Shown one piece after another: positions 15,994-24,708 of a DNA stretch of 38,448 nt. This stretch comes from Pseudomonadota bacterium (GTDB lineage Bacteria; Pseudomonadota; Alphaproteobacteria; UBA9655). A program made the position numbers and the translations under genes. Location: contig JAFECQ010000005.1 of the NCBI GenBank assembly GCA_018242065.1, forward strand, positions 1 through 38,448, given 5' to 3'. The notes below the pieces were generated by a model. It ran no database searches and was not told the DNA's origin. It saw only the letters and a program-made list of their open reading frames with translations. Each line of letters begins with the position of its first letter. Position 1 is the first letter of the stretch.

Positions 15994-16689
15994 TCAAATT
16001 TCAGGTGCATTGACAAAGCCAACAAGTCGTATGGGGGACTCTGTTCCATTTCTTATTTTAAGAGGAAGCGCTAAGCTATATCCACCAACAGATGGCATAC
16101 TTATTGCATTTGCAACATTTTCTACAATATATCGACCTGCTCCTAAAATAAGTTGATGAACAGGAAACCCCTCTTCAGCGCGATCTGGCGATAAGGTGTC
16201 AATCCCAAGTCCTACAATCTTTCGCTCTAAGAGTAGTTCAGCCGCATTAGATGATACATTGGGAAACATAAGGTTATTTCTGTATTTTTCTGGTTCATGC
16301 CAAAATTTCTCCCACCCTGTATAAACCATCACAAAACTCCCCTCTTGGATTTTACCAAATCGGTCTTCAAAGGCTTTAATATCTTGAGTAGACAAGGAAT
16401 ATTGGGGATGAATTTTCGGTGATATATCGAGAATAACACAGGGCGCAAAGAAATCTTGGATGGAAATTTCTTGAATGTTTTTCCCCCCTACGAAACAATG
16501 AGCTGGGGCATCCATGTGTGTTCCAATTCCTTCCTCCATGTAAATTTTGTGAGTTCGAAACTTGTATGGAGCCATTAGATCATAATCTTGTTTAAGGTCA
16601 TGTTCAAAACCACAACCCCCACTCCATGTAGGAATCTCATGTCTTAATTCGTGGGTTAAATCAATTAACTTAAATGGCAACTTTTTCAT
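15994..16689 (-). CDS. Cyclase-family metal-dependent hydrolase (kynurenine formamidase-like)
   Basis: 231 residues. The family signature is GIGTHMDAPAHC, giving metal ligands H58, D60 and H64, with LIDLTHELRHEIPTW at the N terminus and GIDTLSPD further on. Members include KynB-type arylformamidase and other amide or ester hydrolases and isatin hydrolase, so the substrate cannot be fixed from sequence. No kynureninase or tryptophan dioxygenase is nearby, which argues against a dedicated tryptophan pathway. The start lies within the end of the amidotransferase gene (20-base overlap), so the two are almost certainly co-translated. Confidence 0.85.
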   Translation of the reverse strand: MKKLPFKLIDLTHELRHEIPTWSGGCGFEHDLKQDYDLMAPYKFRTHKIYMEEGIGTHMDAPAHCFVGGKNIQEISIQDFFAPCVILDISPKIHPQYSLSTQDIKAFEDRFGKIQEGSFVMVYTGWEKFWHEPEKYRNNLMFPNVSSNAAELLLERKIVGLGIDTLSPDRAEEGFPVHQLILGAGRYIVENVANAISMPSVGGYSLALPLKIRNGTESPIRLVGFVNAPEI

Positions 16690-17386
16690 TCAAATTTTCA
16701 CCTAACGCAATGAGTCGATCAAGAATATATTCCATTCTTTGATTAATGGAGAGATAATCTTGCCTTAAAAGCTCATCAGCATTTTGTGTATACTGAGAGG
16801 GGGCTAAATCTCCTGGAACGGCTTCTATCATTCCACGCATTCCGTCCAGAGTAATTTCCAAGTGGCATTGAAACCCATAAACACCTGACTTATAGCGAAT
16901 CACTTGTCGCGGACATCCCTTACTATAAGCCAGTACTCGAGACTCTTCTGTCATACCCGGCATATCATTGTGCCAATGAATAACTGGAAATGATTGAGGC
17001 GAACCTTGAAGAAGGTCATCTTTTAATCCTTCTTTCGTTAACATTAGCGGATAGACACCGACCTCCTTTTCGGGACTTCTCATTGTTTTGCCCCCCAATG
17101 CCTCACCAATAAGCTGAGCTCCAAGACAAAAACCAAGAACAAGTTTGTTTTGTTCAATGGCTTGTTGAATCAAAACAATTTCATCTCGAAGATAGGGTGC
17201 TTTTTCTAGTTCAAGAGGACTCTGCGGCCCTCCCATAATAATTAAAAAATCAAACTCATTATAAGGTGGAAGAAGATTCCTTTTATAAGGACAACATATC
17301 AAAAAATCGTAGCCTCGCTTCTGTGCCCAAGATTCAATGACCCCTGGGGATTCAAAATCAGCGTGCGTTATGCATAAAATTTTCAT
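16670..17386 (-). CDS. Class I glutamine amidotransferase-like protein
   Basis: 238 residues, ATG start with AGAGGAG close upstream. The triad is visible: C87 in LGFCLGAQLIGE, H175 and E177 in GFQCHLEIT. It is a stand-alone GMP-synthase-like glutaminase domain with no synthetase partner in the window. Relatives include gamma-glutamyl hydrolases such as PuuD-like enzymes and uncharacterised GATase1 proteins. It is first in the minus-strand set and divergent from a LysR gene 145 bases away, which is a common arrangement for a regulator and its target. Function beyond amide or gamma-glutamyl hydrolysis is inference. Confidence 0.85.
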   Translation of the reverse strand: MKILCITHADFESPGVIESWAQKRGYDFLICCPYKRNLLPPYNEFDFLIIMGGPQSPLELEKAPYLRDEIVLIQQAIEQNKLVLGFCLGAQLIGEALGGKTMRSPEKEVGVYPLMLTKEGLKDDLLQGSPQSFPVIHWHNDMPGMTEESRVLAYSKGCPRQVIRYKSGVYGFQCHLEITLDGMRGMIEAVPGDLAPSQYTQNADELLRQDYLSINQRMEYILDRLIALGENLNEKVAI

Positions 17387-17530
17387 CTACTCTCCTCTTA
17401 CACTTGACTTAGAGCTTATATTTTTGATCATATCACAAAATAATGAATGGGAATTTTATTTTACTTTACCATTTTTAGAATTAGGTCTAAAAAGAGATGA
17501 ATGCAGTATTTTCCTCAAAAAGGAGGGACT

Positions 17531-18481
17531 ATGCAATGGGATAAGCTCAAAACATTTTATTACGTAGCAAAATTGGAGAGTTTTACGAAAACAGGACAAT
17601 ATCTTAACATTTCTCAGTCTGCTATTAGTCGTCAGATCATTGATCTTGAATATCAAGTAGGACATAAATTGTTTAAGAGATTGCCAAAAGGTTTGGCACT
17701 CACCAAACAAGGGCAACTTTTGTTCCAAAATACTGAAAAAATGTTTGTGTTTTCAGAGCTTGCCATTACTCAAATTCAGAACGAACAATTAGAGCCTCAA
17801 GGTGAACTAAACATTGGTGCAAATGTCGGTCTTGTCGATACATGGCTTTATACGATTTTGCCTGGCTTTTTAAAACTTTATCCAAACATCAATTTATCAA
17901 TACTTTCTAAAGATGGGCATCTAGATGTGGAATCTTTAGAAGTTCATGTAGCTCTTCAACCGTATATTCCTGATCAACCTGAATTAATTCAAAATTTACT
18001 CACGAGATGGAATCGCCGATTATATGCTAGCAAAGAGTACCTTCAACAGTACGGGGTTCCCCAGAAAGTAGAAGACCTCAAACAGCATCGTTTGATTGGC
18101 TTCGGTCCTGAAAGAATTCATCTTTTCGATAACATTAATTGGCATTTAAAATTGAACGGCGATAATAGTGCCATGCAAAAGCCCTATATCAGTGTTAATT
18201 CTCTACGCGCTTTATTTCATTTTGGGAATACAGGTTTTGGTATTATCTCATTTTCACAAGAATCCCTTTTACTCAAAGGATCTGATCTTGTTGAGGTTCT
18301 TCCTGAGATTACAGGTCCAAGCATTGAGATTTACTTTACGTATCCCATCCAGCTAAAAGGTATAAAAAAAATTGAGGTATTAGAAGAATACCTTCAAGCA
18401 TATGTCAAAGAACATCACAAAAAATTCATTAGCCCAAGCTCAGCAGGAGACTTATATGAAATTAAAAATGATAAAATTTAA
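17531..18481 (+). CDS. LysR-family transcriptional regulator
   Basis: 316 residues from the ATG at 17531, which has a strong AAGGAGG 5 bases upstream; an in-frame start at 17501 is poorer. The N-terminal winged helix-turn-helix spans residues 3-62 (LKTFYYVAKLESFTKTGQYLNISQSAISRQI, with FKRLPKGLALTKQG as the wing). The effector-binding domain follows. It lies divergent to the amidotransferase-cyclase pair and directly ahead of the transporter gene (42-base gap), so it likely controls one or both sets; the effector is unknown. Confidence 0.9.
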   Translation: MQWDKLKTFYYVAKLESFTKTGQYLNISQSAISRQIIDLEYQVGHKLFKRLPKGLALTKQGQLLFQNTEKMFVFSELAITQIQNEQLEPQGELNIGANVGLVDTWLYTILPGFLKLYPNINLSILSKDGHLDVESLEVHVALQPYIPDQPELIQNLLTRWNRRLYASKEYLQQYGVPQKVEDLKQHRLIGFGPERIHLFDNINWHLKLNGDNSAMQKPYISVNSLRALFHFGNTGFGIISFSQESLLLKGSDLVEVLPEITGPSIEIYFTYPIQLKGIKKIEVLEEYLQAYVKEHHKKFISPSSAGDLYEIKNDKI

Positions 18482-18523
18482 ACAAAAATATAGAACCATA
18501 CATAACCACAAGGAGACAATTGT

Positions 18524-19807
18524 ATGAAAAAACAAGGGAAAAATTTTGCTGCTGCCTTTATTGGAACAGCTTTAGAGTTTTATGATTTTGCTCTTTTTGG
18601 GCTTTTAGCCCCGGTTTTTTCAAAGCTATTTTTTCCGAAAGAAGATCCTATAGCAGCCCTTATTGCAAGTTATTGCATATTTGCGGCAGGATTTTTAATC
18701 CGTCCTCTGGGTGGAGTTGTTTTTGGCTACGTTGGCGATACATTTGGACGAAAAAAAGCGATGGTAATTTCTATAATCGCTATGATGGTTCCAACGAGCT
18801 TAATAGGGTTCCTCCCTACATATGGCCAGATTGGACTTTTGGCCCCCATATCTTTAGCCCTTTGCCGTTTGTTACAAGGTTTATGCGCTGGAGGAGAGTT
18901 TAGTGGCGCTGCAATCTTTGTCATTGAACATGCTCAAGAAAGGAGAAAGTACTTTTCCGGAAGCCTCGTGACAGCTTCATCCGTTGTTGGAATGTTAGCA
19001 GCCTCTAGCATGGCTTCTTTTTGCGCGCTTGAAACAATGCCTACGTGGGGATGGAGAATTCCGTTCTTATTGAGCATCCCGATTGGTTTGTTAGGCTTTT
19101 ATATAAGAAAGAATACTCAAGAAACAGCAGCTTTTAATAACGCACAAAAAAATCATAAAATTGGATCCGAAAGTTTAGCCTCCATTTTTAAAAATAATTA
19201 TATCTCACTTTTAATAACTTTTGGAATCGGAAGCTTTATAGGTGTGCTCTATTATGTCCCCTTTGTATTTATGGGACATTATCATACACTTGTTACATCA
19301 CTTTCCACTTCAACAACATTATTCGTGATCACGTTAGGGCTTGTTGTATATATGCTTTGTATATGCTTAGCCGGTTTTATGGCAGATAAACTCGGCCCTC
19401 AAAAAGTAATGTTGGTAACGATTTGTTCGACAGTTATCCTAGCATACCCCGCCTTTTGGTTGATAAGTTCAGGTCAAGCATCTCTTGTTATCCAAGGCGA
19501 ACTAATTCTTTCTGTACTCGCAGGCATGTTTGTTGGGCCGGCAAATGGTTTAACAGCAAGCCTATTTGATGTTAAGGGAAGATGTAGAGGTGTTTCATTT
19601 AGCTTAAGCCTTGGCATCTCTTTATTTGGTGGACTTACCCCCGTTTTGCTTGTTTATGTTATCAATCAAACGCACATACTCATGTGGCCCGCTACTTGGA
19701 TGATTTTCGGAGCTCTTATAGGGGGAATATCTGTCCTTGCATCAGCAAAAACACAGAAGAAAATTTCGTTAGAGTTAGAATCAACAGGATCTATTTATGC
19801 AAACTAA
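18524..19807 (+). CDS. MFS transporter, metabolite:H+ symporter (MHS/ProP-like) type
   Basis: 427 residues with about twelve hydrophobic segments. The N-terminal ALEFYDFALFGLLAPVFSKLFFP matches the MHS family start (EWYDFALYG). The loop 2-3 signature GYVGDTFGRKKAM is present, and so is the family motif GGEFSGAAIFVIEHAQERR. MHS members import organic acids or osmolytes (proline, betaine, citrate, shikimate, ketoglutarate) with protons. AAGGAG precedes the ATG. Downstream of the LysR gene and convergent with the amidase gene. The substrate may be linked to the neighbouring amide-acting enzymes; this is inference. Confidence 0.92.
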   Translation: MKKQGKNFAAAFIGTALEFYDFALFGLLAPVFSKLFFPKEDPIAALIASYCIFAAGFLIRPLGGVVFGYVGDTFGRKKAMVISIIAMMVPTSLIGFLPTYGQIGLLAPISLALCRLLQGLCAGGEFSGAAIFVIEHAQERRKYFSGSLVTASSVVGMLAASSMASFCALETMPTWGWRIPFLLSIPIGLLGFYIRKNTQETAAFNNAQKNHKIGSESLASIFKNNYISLLITFGIGSFIGVLYYVPFVFMGHYHTLVTSLSTSTTLFVITLGLVVYMLCICLAGFMADKLGPQKVMLVTICSTVILAYPAFWLISSGQASLVIQGELILSVLAGMFVGPANGLTASLFDVKGRCRGVSFSLSLGISLFGGLTPVLLVYVINQTHILMWPATWMIFGALIGGISVLASAKTQKKISLELESTGSIYAN

Positions 19808-19816
19808 GAGGAAGAC

Positions 19817-21001
19817 TTAGAGATTTAGCATTGAATGTGCTCTTGAAGCAAAGGAAGTAAGGGCAGCATCTTCTCCTGCCCTTCCTATGAAACTCATCCC
19901 AAGAGAACAGTTCTTTTTGATATTTTTGAGAGGGACAGTAATCTCTGGAAAGCCAGTTAGTGCTGCAATGCAGGTATGGCGGGAAGCGTTAAGAGCAAAA
20001 TCTTTGAGCTCCGCCAATGTACTAGACAAGAGAGGAGAAATATCATGAACCGTCGGAAATACAACGACATCACCAGGTTCTAAGCTATCATCCATAAATT
20101 TTCTAATTTCATTTTGTTCTTTAAGAGCAAGCTTATAATCTTCATATTGCACAGAGCTTGCCATTTTTAACCTATCATTTATAAGCTCTCCAAAAACTGG
20201 CTTTGACTTCAAAATCCATTCTTTATGAACCTGCCATAGGCCATACATAGCAATTGTTCGAATGACAGCGCTCCATTGAGTTAAGGTCTCTTCATCAATG
20301 AGCAGCTGTGTTTCAGAAGAAGTTAACATTTTGATAGAATTTAGTTTTTCTAAAAATGTGTTGTGGAGAGTCCTCTCTAAGCGATCCACTAAGCTTGGAA
20401 TAATTCTAAGCCGTGAAAATTCACTTTGCTCTTTCATCCCATAAACATCAAGCACTTGAGCGATGACATCAGGATGTCTGGCAAAAACTCCAACAGTATC
20501 TAAGTGATGAGAAATAGGTAAAACCCCAGTTGTTGAAATTCTGCCAAAAGTAGGCCGAAGTCCATAGATCCCACAAAAGCTTGCAGGTGCTCTTACCGAT
20601 CCACTGGTATCAGCACCTAATGCAAAGTCAACGAGATTGGCCGCAACTGCTGCTGCAGAGCCACTTGAAGACCCCCCAGGTACACGCTCAGGTGAATAAG
20701 AATTAAGGGGAGAACCGTAGTGCACATTGAGCCCAAAGAGACTTCCTCCTAATTCATCAGTATGTGTTTTTCCAACGAGTTTCGCACCAGCATCTTGCAA
20801 AATCGAAACAGCTGGTGCTGTCATATCTGCAACATCTGCTTGATCAAAATACGCTGGATTTCCTGCTTGAGTACGAAACCCCTTAATGTCAAACACGTCC
20901 TTTACAGCGAATTGATATTCTTTTAAAAGACCATTCTGTTCCTCGAGAGGAGTAGCGATAAATTGCGTAAACGCGTTAACAGAATCTATAATCTTCGACA
21001 T
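19817..21001 (-). CDS. Amidase-signature family hydrolase
   Basis: 394 residues from the ATG at 21001 (AAGAGA 7 bases upstream); an in-frame ATG at 21049 without a ribosome site would add 16 residues. The amidase signature is clear. The catalytic lysine is in FAVKDVFD, the bridging serine in VPGGSSSGSAAAVA and the nucleophilic serine in ADTSGSVRAPASFCGIYG. GatA is usually longer and found with GatB/GatC, and neither is present, so this is a stand-alone amidase related to AtzE/AtzF-like or other small-amide hydrolases. It converges on the transporter with a 9-base gap. Substrate unknown. Confidence 0.9.
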   Translation of the reverse strand: MSKIIDSVNAFTQFIATPLEEQNGLLKEYQFAVKDVFDIKGFRTQAGNPAYFDQADVADMTAPAVSILQDAGAKLVGKTHTDELGGSLFGLNVHYGSPLNSYSPERVPGGSSSGSAAAVAANLVDFALGADTSGSVRAPASFCGIYGLRPTFGRISTTGVLPISHHLDTVGVFARHPDVIAQVLDVYGMKEQSEFSRLRIIPSLVDRLERTLHNTFLEKLNSIKMLTSSETQLLIDEETLTQWSAVIRTIAMYGLWQVHKEWILKSKPVFGELINDRLKMASSVQYEDYKLALKEQNEIRKFMDDSLEPGDVVVFPTVHDISPLLSSTLAELKDFALNASRHTCIAALTGFPEITVPLKNIKKNCSLGMSFIGRAGEDAALTSFASRAHSMLNL

Positions 21002-21308
21002 ATACACATCTCTTTCTAAACGATGATTAACTCCCCTTAAAAAGGTCATTAAGGTGCTATTTCTTCACATTCATTTCGCATCTTATTTCTTTCAACATCA
21101 CTGTAGCTTAATTTTGATGTTTTTCAGCATTCTCATTTGTTGAACTGCCCATTCGTAAAAGAGATGCCATCTATGTCAAAATGGTGCTTTAAAATTTTTC
21201 ACTCGTAGAATAGAATTTAAAAATTAGAGGTCGTCATATTTATTATATTGTATTTTTGTTTGTATTGTTAGTATAGTTTATTTTTTTAATACTGATCTCA
21301 CATAAAAA
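21002..21308. other. AT-rich non-coding stretch between amidase and comM terminator
   Basis: No coding frame with a credible start was found on either strand. The half next to comM (about 21230-21300) is very AT-rich. On the minus strand TTGACA (21174-21179) could be a -35 for the amidase gene, but the matching -10 (TACGAA, 21152-21157, spacing 16) is poor. An 11-base palindrome AGATG-C-CATCT lies at 21162-21172 within that spacer and could be an operator. Confidence 0.4.
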
Positions 21309-21350
21309 TCCACAGTGTGTTCTTTAGCCTCCCTAAGGATACATTGTGGA
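21309..21350. terminator. Bidirectional rho-independent terminator downstream of comM
   Basis: The arms CCACAGTGT (21310-21318) and ACATTGTGG (21341-21349) pair over nine positions with one G-T, and the inner CTTTAG/CTAAGG also pairs. T-runs flank both sides: GTTTTTATTTTTT on the plus strand and ATTTTTATG on the minus strand. The neighbouring gene ending here is comM on the minus strand, 13 bases away. Confidence 0.8.
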
Positions 21351-21362
21351 GTTTTTATTTTT

Positions 21363-22880
21363 TCAAGAAGAAAAATGAAGACGCCTATAACTTAAGGCTT
21401 CTGCAAGATGGTCACTCGAAATAATTGAAGACGCTGACATATCAGCAAGAGTTCGAGCGACTCTCAAAACACGGCGATATCCACGTGCAGACAATTTAAA
21501 TTTTTCAGTAGCTTCTTTCAAAAGACGTTGCCCAGATTCATCTGGCGTTGCAACTGTCTCTAACAGCTCTCCATCAATATAAGCATTGAGACGAATAGAC
21601 GTTCCTAAAGAACTATATCTTTCTTCTTGAATCTCTCGAACTTTCTTAACCCTTTTAGCTACGAGTGAGCTCTGTTCACCTGTCGTAGCTCGCGTAAGAT
21701 CTTCTGCTGAAACTTCCCCCAATTCAATATGCAAATCAATACGATCAAAAAGAGGCCCAGAAATTTTTGATTGATAATCAATGCCACATTTTGGAGCACG
21801 AGAACACGCACGACTCGCATCGGCTAAATAACCACAACGGCAGGGGTTCATTGCAGCAACTAGTTGGACACGAGAGGGGTATGTAACATGAGCATTTGCT
21901 CTTGCTACAATTGTTTTCCCTGATTCTAAAGGCTGACGAAGAGCTTCAAGAGCCGCACGTGCAAATTCAGGTAATTCATCTAAAAATAAGACGCCATGAT
22001 GAGCGAGTGAAATTTCACCGGGTAGTGCTTTTAGCCCTCCTCCGACAAGAGCAGGCATGGAGGCTGAATGATGCGGATCTCGAAAAGGACGCGTGCGAAT
22101 TAGTTTACCGTCATTAAGTCTGCCCGCTAAACTTTGAATCATCGTTACTTCTAAAGATTCGGCAGGTGTTAAAGACGGCAAGATCCCAGGAAGTCGAGAC
22201 GCTAACATTGACTTTCCAGCGCCAGGGGGACCCAACATCAACATATTATGACCTCCAGAAGCAGCAACTTCAAGGGCACGTTTAGCTGATTCTTGACCCT
22301 TTATATCTCGTAAATCCAAAACATCTTGAAGGCTTTCATCCTCCATAAGAGGATCAGGAGGCGAGAGAACTTGTGTTCCTTTGAAATGGTTTATCAGTGA
22401 GAGAAGATGATCTGCGGCTAAAATCGATATTTCTCCTGCCCAGGCTGCTTCTCCCCCACAAGCTTTTGGACAAATAATACCTTTTTCAAGAGAAGCTGAA
22501 TGAATTGCCGCTGGCAAAATACCCGAAACCGGAGCAAGCCGCCCATCTAAAGAAAGTTCTCCCAAGGCTACATATTCCAAAAGGATATCAGATGGAATAA
22601 CTTTCATAGCCGCTAAAAGCCCTAAGGCAATAGGCAAATCATAATGACTTCCTTCCTTCTGAACATCAGCAGGAGCAAGGTTGATCGTAATTCTTCGATA
22701 AGGAAGAGAGAGACCCATCGCATGAAAAGCAGACCGCACACGTTCTTTTGACTCACCAACTGCTTTATCTGGTAAACCCACAATAAAGAAGCCAGGCATG
22801 CCAGACGAAATTTGAACTTGGACATCAATTGTAATAACCTCGACTCCCTGAAAGGAAACCGTATTAAGTCGTGAAAACAT
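21363..22880 (-). CDS. comM: ComM/YifB-family Mg-chelatase-like AAA ATPase
   Basis: 505 residues, start preceded by GGGGGAGG. An N-terminal Lon-protease-like fold (VEVITIDVQVQISSGMPGFFIVGLPDKAVGESKERV) is followed by an AAA+ module with Walker A GPPGAGKS (217-224), Walker B HGVLFLDELPEF and a cysteine-containing MNPCRCGYLADASRACSRAP segment. The C-terminal Mg-chelatase-type domain ends with RLHF. ComM is a hexameric helicase that promotes branch migration during natural transformation; it is widespread even where competence is unknown. Downstream of the dolP-like gene, same strand. Confidence 0.93.
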   Translation of the reverse strand: MFSRLNTVSFQGVEVITIDVQVQISSGMPGFFIVGLPDKAVGESKERVRSAFHAMGLSLPYRRITINLAPADVQKEGSHYDLPIALGLLAAMKVIPSDILLEYVALGELSLDGRLAPVSGILPAAIHSASLEKGIICPKACGGEAAWAGEISILAADHLLSLINHFKGTQVLSPPDPLMEDESLQDVLDLRDIKGQESAKRALEVAASGGHNMLMLGPPGAGKSMLASRLPGILPSLTPAESLEVTMIQSLAGRLNDGKLIRTRPFRDPHHSASMPALVGGGLKALPGEISLAHHGVLFLDELPEFARAALEALRQPLESGKTIVARANAHVTYPSRVQLVAAMNPCRCGYLADASRACSRAPKCGIDYQSKISGPLFDRIDLHIELGEVSAEDLTRATTGEQSSLVAKRVKKVREIQEERYSSLGTSIRLNAYIDGELLETVATPDESGQRLLKEATEKFKLSARGYRRVLRVARTLADMSASSIISSDHLAEALSYRRLHFSS

Positions 22881-22898
22881 GCCTCCCCCTTTGTAACT

Positions 22899-23471
22899 TT
22901 ATTTTGGTGATTCTTTTTTAACCTCAATCAAATTTACAACCCTTTTAACTCCTGTAATGTCATAGGCAGTTTCAATAACTTTCTTCATTTCTGATGGTGT
23001 TTCTGCAGTTCCAAAAATGTAGATGACCTTATCAAAGGTCGTGACAAGATAATTAGGAGCAATAACATCTTCATCTGCATACAAAGCAGTTTTTAACTTT
23101 GTTGTTATCCAACCATCCCGTGTATATTCTGAAAAACCATCTTCTCCTTGGACATTCATGCCATCTATAACCTCGACAACATCAGGATCATTCTTAACAA
23201 TGCGTACAGCATCAGCTTTAACTTGTTCGCTTCCTGCTACACCTGTTAAAAGAACACGTCCTTTATAGACTGTTAGTGTAATACCCGTAAAATCTGAGAG
23301 TTCATTCGAAAGTTCAACATTAAGCTTCATCCGCAAAATTTGATCACTCGTAACGCCACTCAAACCACGATCTTCAACCGCACTCATCCCAAGGCTTCCA
23401 ACACCACCAACGGCTAGAGGAGCACATCCTGAAAGCAAGAGAGAAAGACAAAGTGAATATTTTCTGAACAT
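22899..23471 (-). CDS. BON-domain lipoprotein, DolP (YraP)-like
   Basis: 190 residues from the ATG at 23471 (GGAG 6 bases upstream); an ATG 12 bases earlier lacks a ribosome site. A lipoprotein signal peptide ends in LLLSGC, so Cys 14 would be lipidated. Two BON domains follow, roughly residues 40-105 (LTVYKGRVLLTGVAGSEQVKADAVRIV) and 115-185 (LVTTFDKVIYIFGTAETPSEMKKVIE). DolP-type proteins sit in the outer membrane, bind anionic phospholipid and support envelope integrity. Its place after rsmI and yraN matches the yraL-yraN-yraP neighbourhood of enterobacteria. Confidence 0.87.
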   Translation of the reverse strand: MFRKYSLCLSLLLSGCAPLAVGGVGSLGMSAVEDRGLSGVTSDQILRMKLNVELSNELSDFTGITLTVYKGRVLLTGVAGSEQVKADAVRIVKNDPDVVEVIDGMNVQGEDGFSEYTRDGWITTKLKTALYADEDVIAPNYLVTTFDKVIYIFGTAETPSEMKKVIETAYDITGVKRVVNLIEVKKESPK

Positions 23472-23483
23472 ATAAATCTCCAT

Positions 23484-23849
23484 TTATTGCGAAGTCCAAG
23501 CTCCTTGAATATGACAGGGCCATTTCCATGAAGAGATTAAGACGACATCAAACCGTAAATCAAGGGAAGAAGGATAACGTGTTAAATAATATAAAAAAGC
23601 TCTCTCAATACGCTTTTTTTGAAAAGAAGAAAGTGCAAACGCCGCTTCTTCGTGAGTAGACCTTCTTTTCACTTCAACTGCAACGAGTATTTTACCTTTG
23701 CGAGCTAAAAGATCAATCTCCCCAACAGGGGTTTTAAAGCGATTTTCAAGAATTGAATACCCCTTCATCCGCAAATAAAAAGCTGCAATTTTTTCTCCCC
23801 AGCGTCCTCTAAGGTATGCGCGCTTCTTGGGATTTGATCGTAAGTGCAC
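23484..23849 (-). CDS. yraN: UPF0102 family protein YraN
   Basis: 121 residues from the GTG at 23849, which has GAGG 9 bases upstream; a GTG at 23864 without a ribosome site is the alternative. The family core is visible: RGRWGEKIAAFYLRMKGYSILENRFKTPVGEIDLLARKGK then VAVEVKRR, the layout of a restriction-endonuclease-like (PD-(D/E)xK) fold. Function is not firmly established. The gene overlaps the end of rsmI by about 40 bases and its stop lies just before the dolP-like gene, so the three are one transcription unit. Confidence 0.9.
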   Translation of the reverse strand: MHLRSNPKKRAYLRGRWGEKIAAFYLRMKGYSILENRFKTPVGEIDLLARKGKILVAVEVKRRSTHEEAAFALSSFQKKRIERAFLYYLTRYPSSLDLRFDVVLISSWKWPCHIQGAWTSQ

Positions 23850-24642
23850 GTTGGTAAACCTCACGTTTTGAACGTCTACAAATTTTTGCTACAATATCAA
23901 CCGCTTCTTTAACGGAGAAAGTGGCCAGTGCTTTTTCCAACTGTGCATCAAGATCTTCTTCGGAGAAAGAAGAAACAGAGGATGCACCCTCAATAACAAC
24001 AACGATTTCTCCTCGAGGTGGATAGTTTTCATAATGATCTATCAGAAGGGTAAGAGATCCCTTTTGCGCTTCTTCGTAAAGCTTTGTCATTTCTCGGCAG
24101 ACGACCCCTTCGCGATTACCCAAAATTTCATGAGCATCTTTTAAAAATCCAACTAATCTTTTTGGTGATTCAAAAAAAACAAGAGTTGCTTTAATGTCCA
24201 TAATTTCTTCAAGCGCCAGTTTGCGCGCAGCTTGCTTTGCGGACAAGAAACCACAGAATAAAAATCGATCCGGTGAAAGACCTGAAAGGCAAATAGCCAT
24301 CAGAGGAGCAGAAGGCCCAGGAATAACTGTATAAGGAAGAGACTCTTTTTGACAACTTCGAACAAGTTTGAAGCCTGGATCTGAAATCAGCGGCATTCCA
24401 CCATCTGTAATATAGGCAACATTCTTTCCTTCTTTCAAAAGTTTCAATAAACGTGGACGAACTTGATCTGCATTATGATCATGATAAGGGAAGAGCGTTT
24501 TCGAGATGCCGTAGTGATTCAAAAGCTTCGATGAGATTCTTGTATCCTCACAGGCAATAATTTCTACCTCGTTTAGAACCTGGATGGCTCTTAAGGTGAT
24601 ATCCATTAAATTGCCAATAGGCGTTGCCACAAGATAGAGCAT
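23809..24642 (-). CDS. rsmI: 16S rRNA (cytidine-1402-2'-O)-methyltransferase
   Basis: 277 residues. It methylates the 2'-hydroxyl of C1402 in 16S rRNA at the decoding centre. Tetrapyrrole-methylase-fold signatures are clear: LYLVATPIGNLMDITLRA at the start, EIIACEDTRISSKLL, YITDGGMPLISDPGFKLV (where many homologues read S-D-A-G-T-P), VIPGPSAPLMAICLSGL and FCGFLSAK. First gene of the rsmI-yraN-dolP-like run and divergent from the LpoA-like gene, the usual arrangement for this group. Confidence 0.95.
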   Translation of the reverse strand: MLYLVATPIGNLMDITLRAIQVLNEVEIIACEDTRISSKLLNHYGISKTLFPYHDHNADQVRPRLLKLLKEGKNVAYITDGGMPLISDPGFKLVRSCQKESLPYTVIPGPSAPLMAICLSGLSPDRFLFCGFLSAKQAARKLALEEIMDIKATLVFFESPKRLVGFLKDAHEILGNREGVVCREMTKLYEEAQKGSLTLLIDHYENYPPRGEIVVVIEGASSVSSFSEEDLDAQLEKALATFSVKEAVDIVAKICRRSKREVYQRALTIKSQEARIP

Positions 24643-24708
24643 TATTTACTCATGTAAAAGAAAAGGGTAGGTTAAACTCAAATAACATTTCATCATGAGG
24701 CAATCTGA

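Noticed and set aside
15994-16689. Calling the cyclase-family gene kynB as part of a tryptophan pathway
   Set aside because: The family has many substrates and no other kynurenine gene is present nearby.
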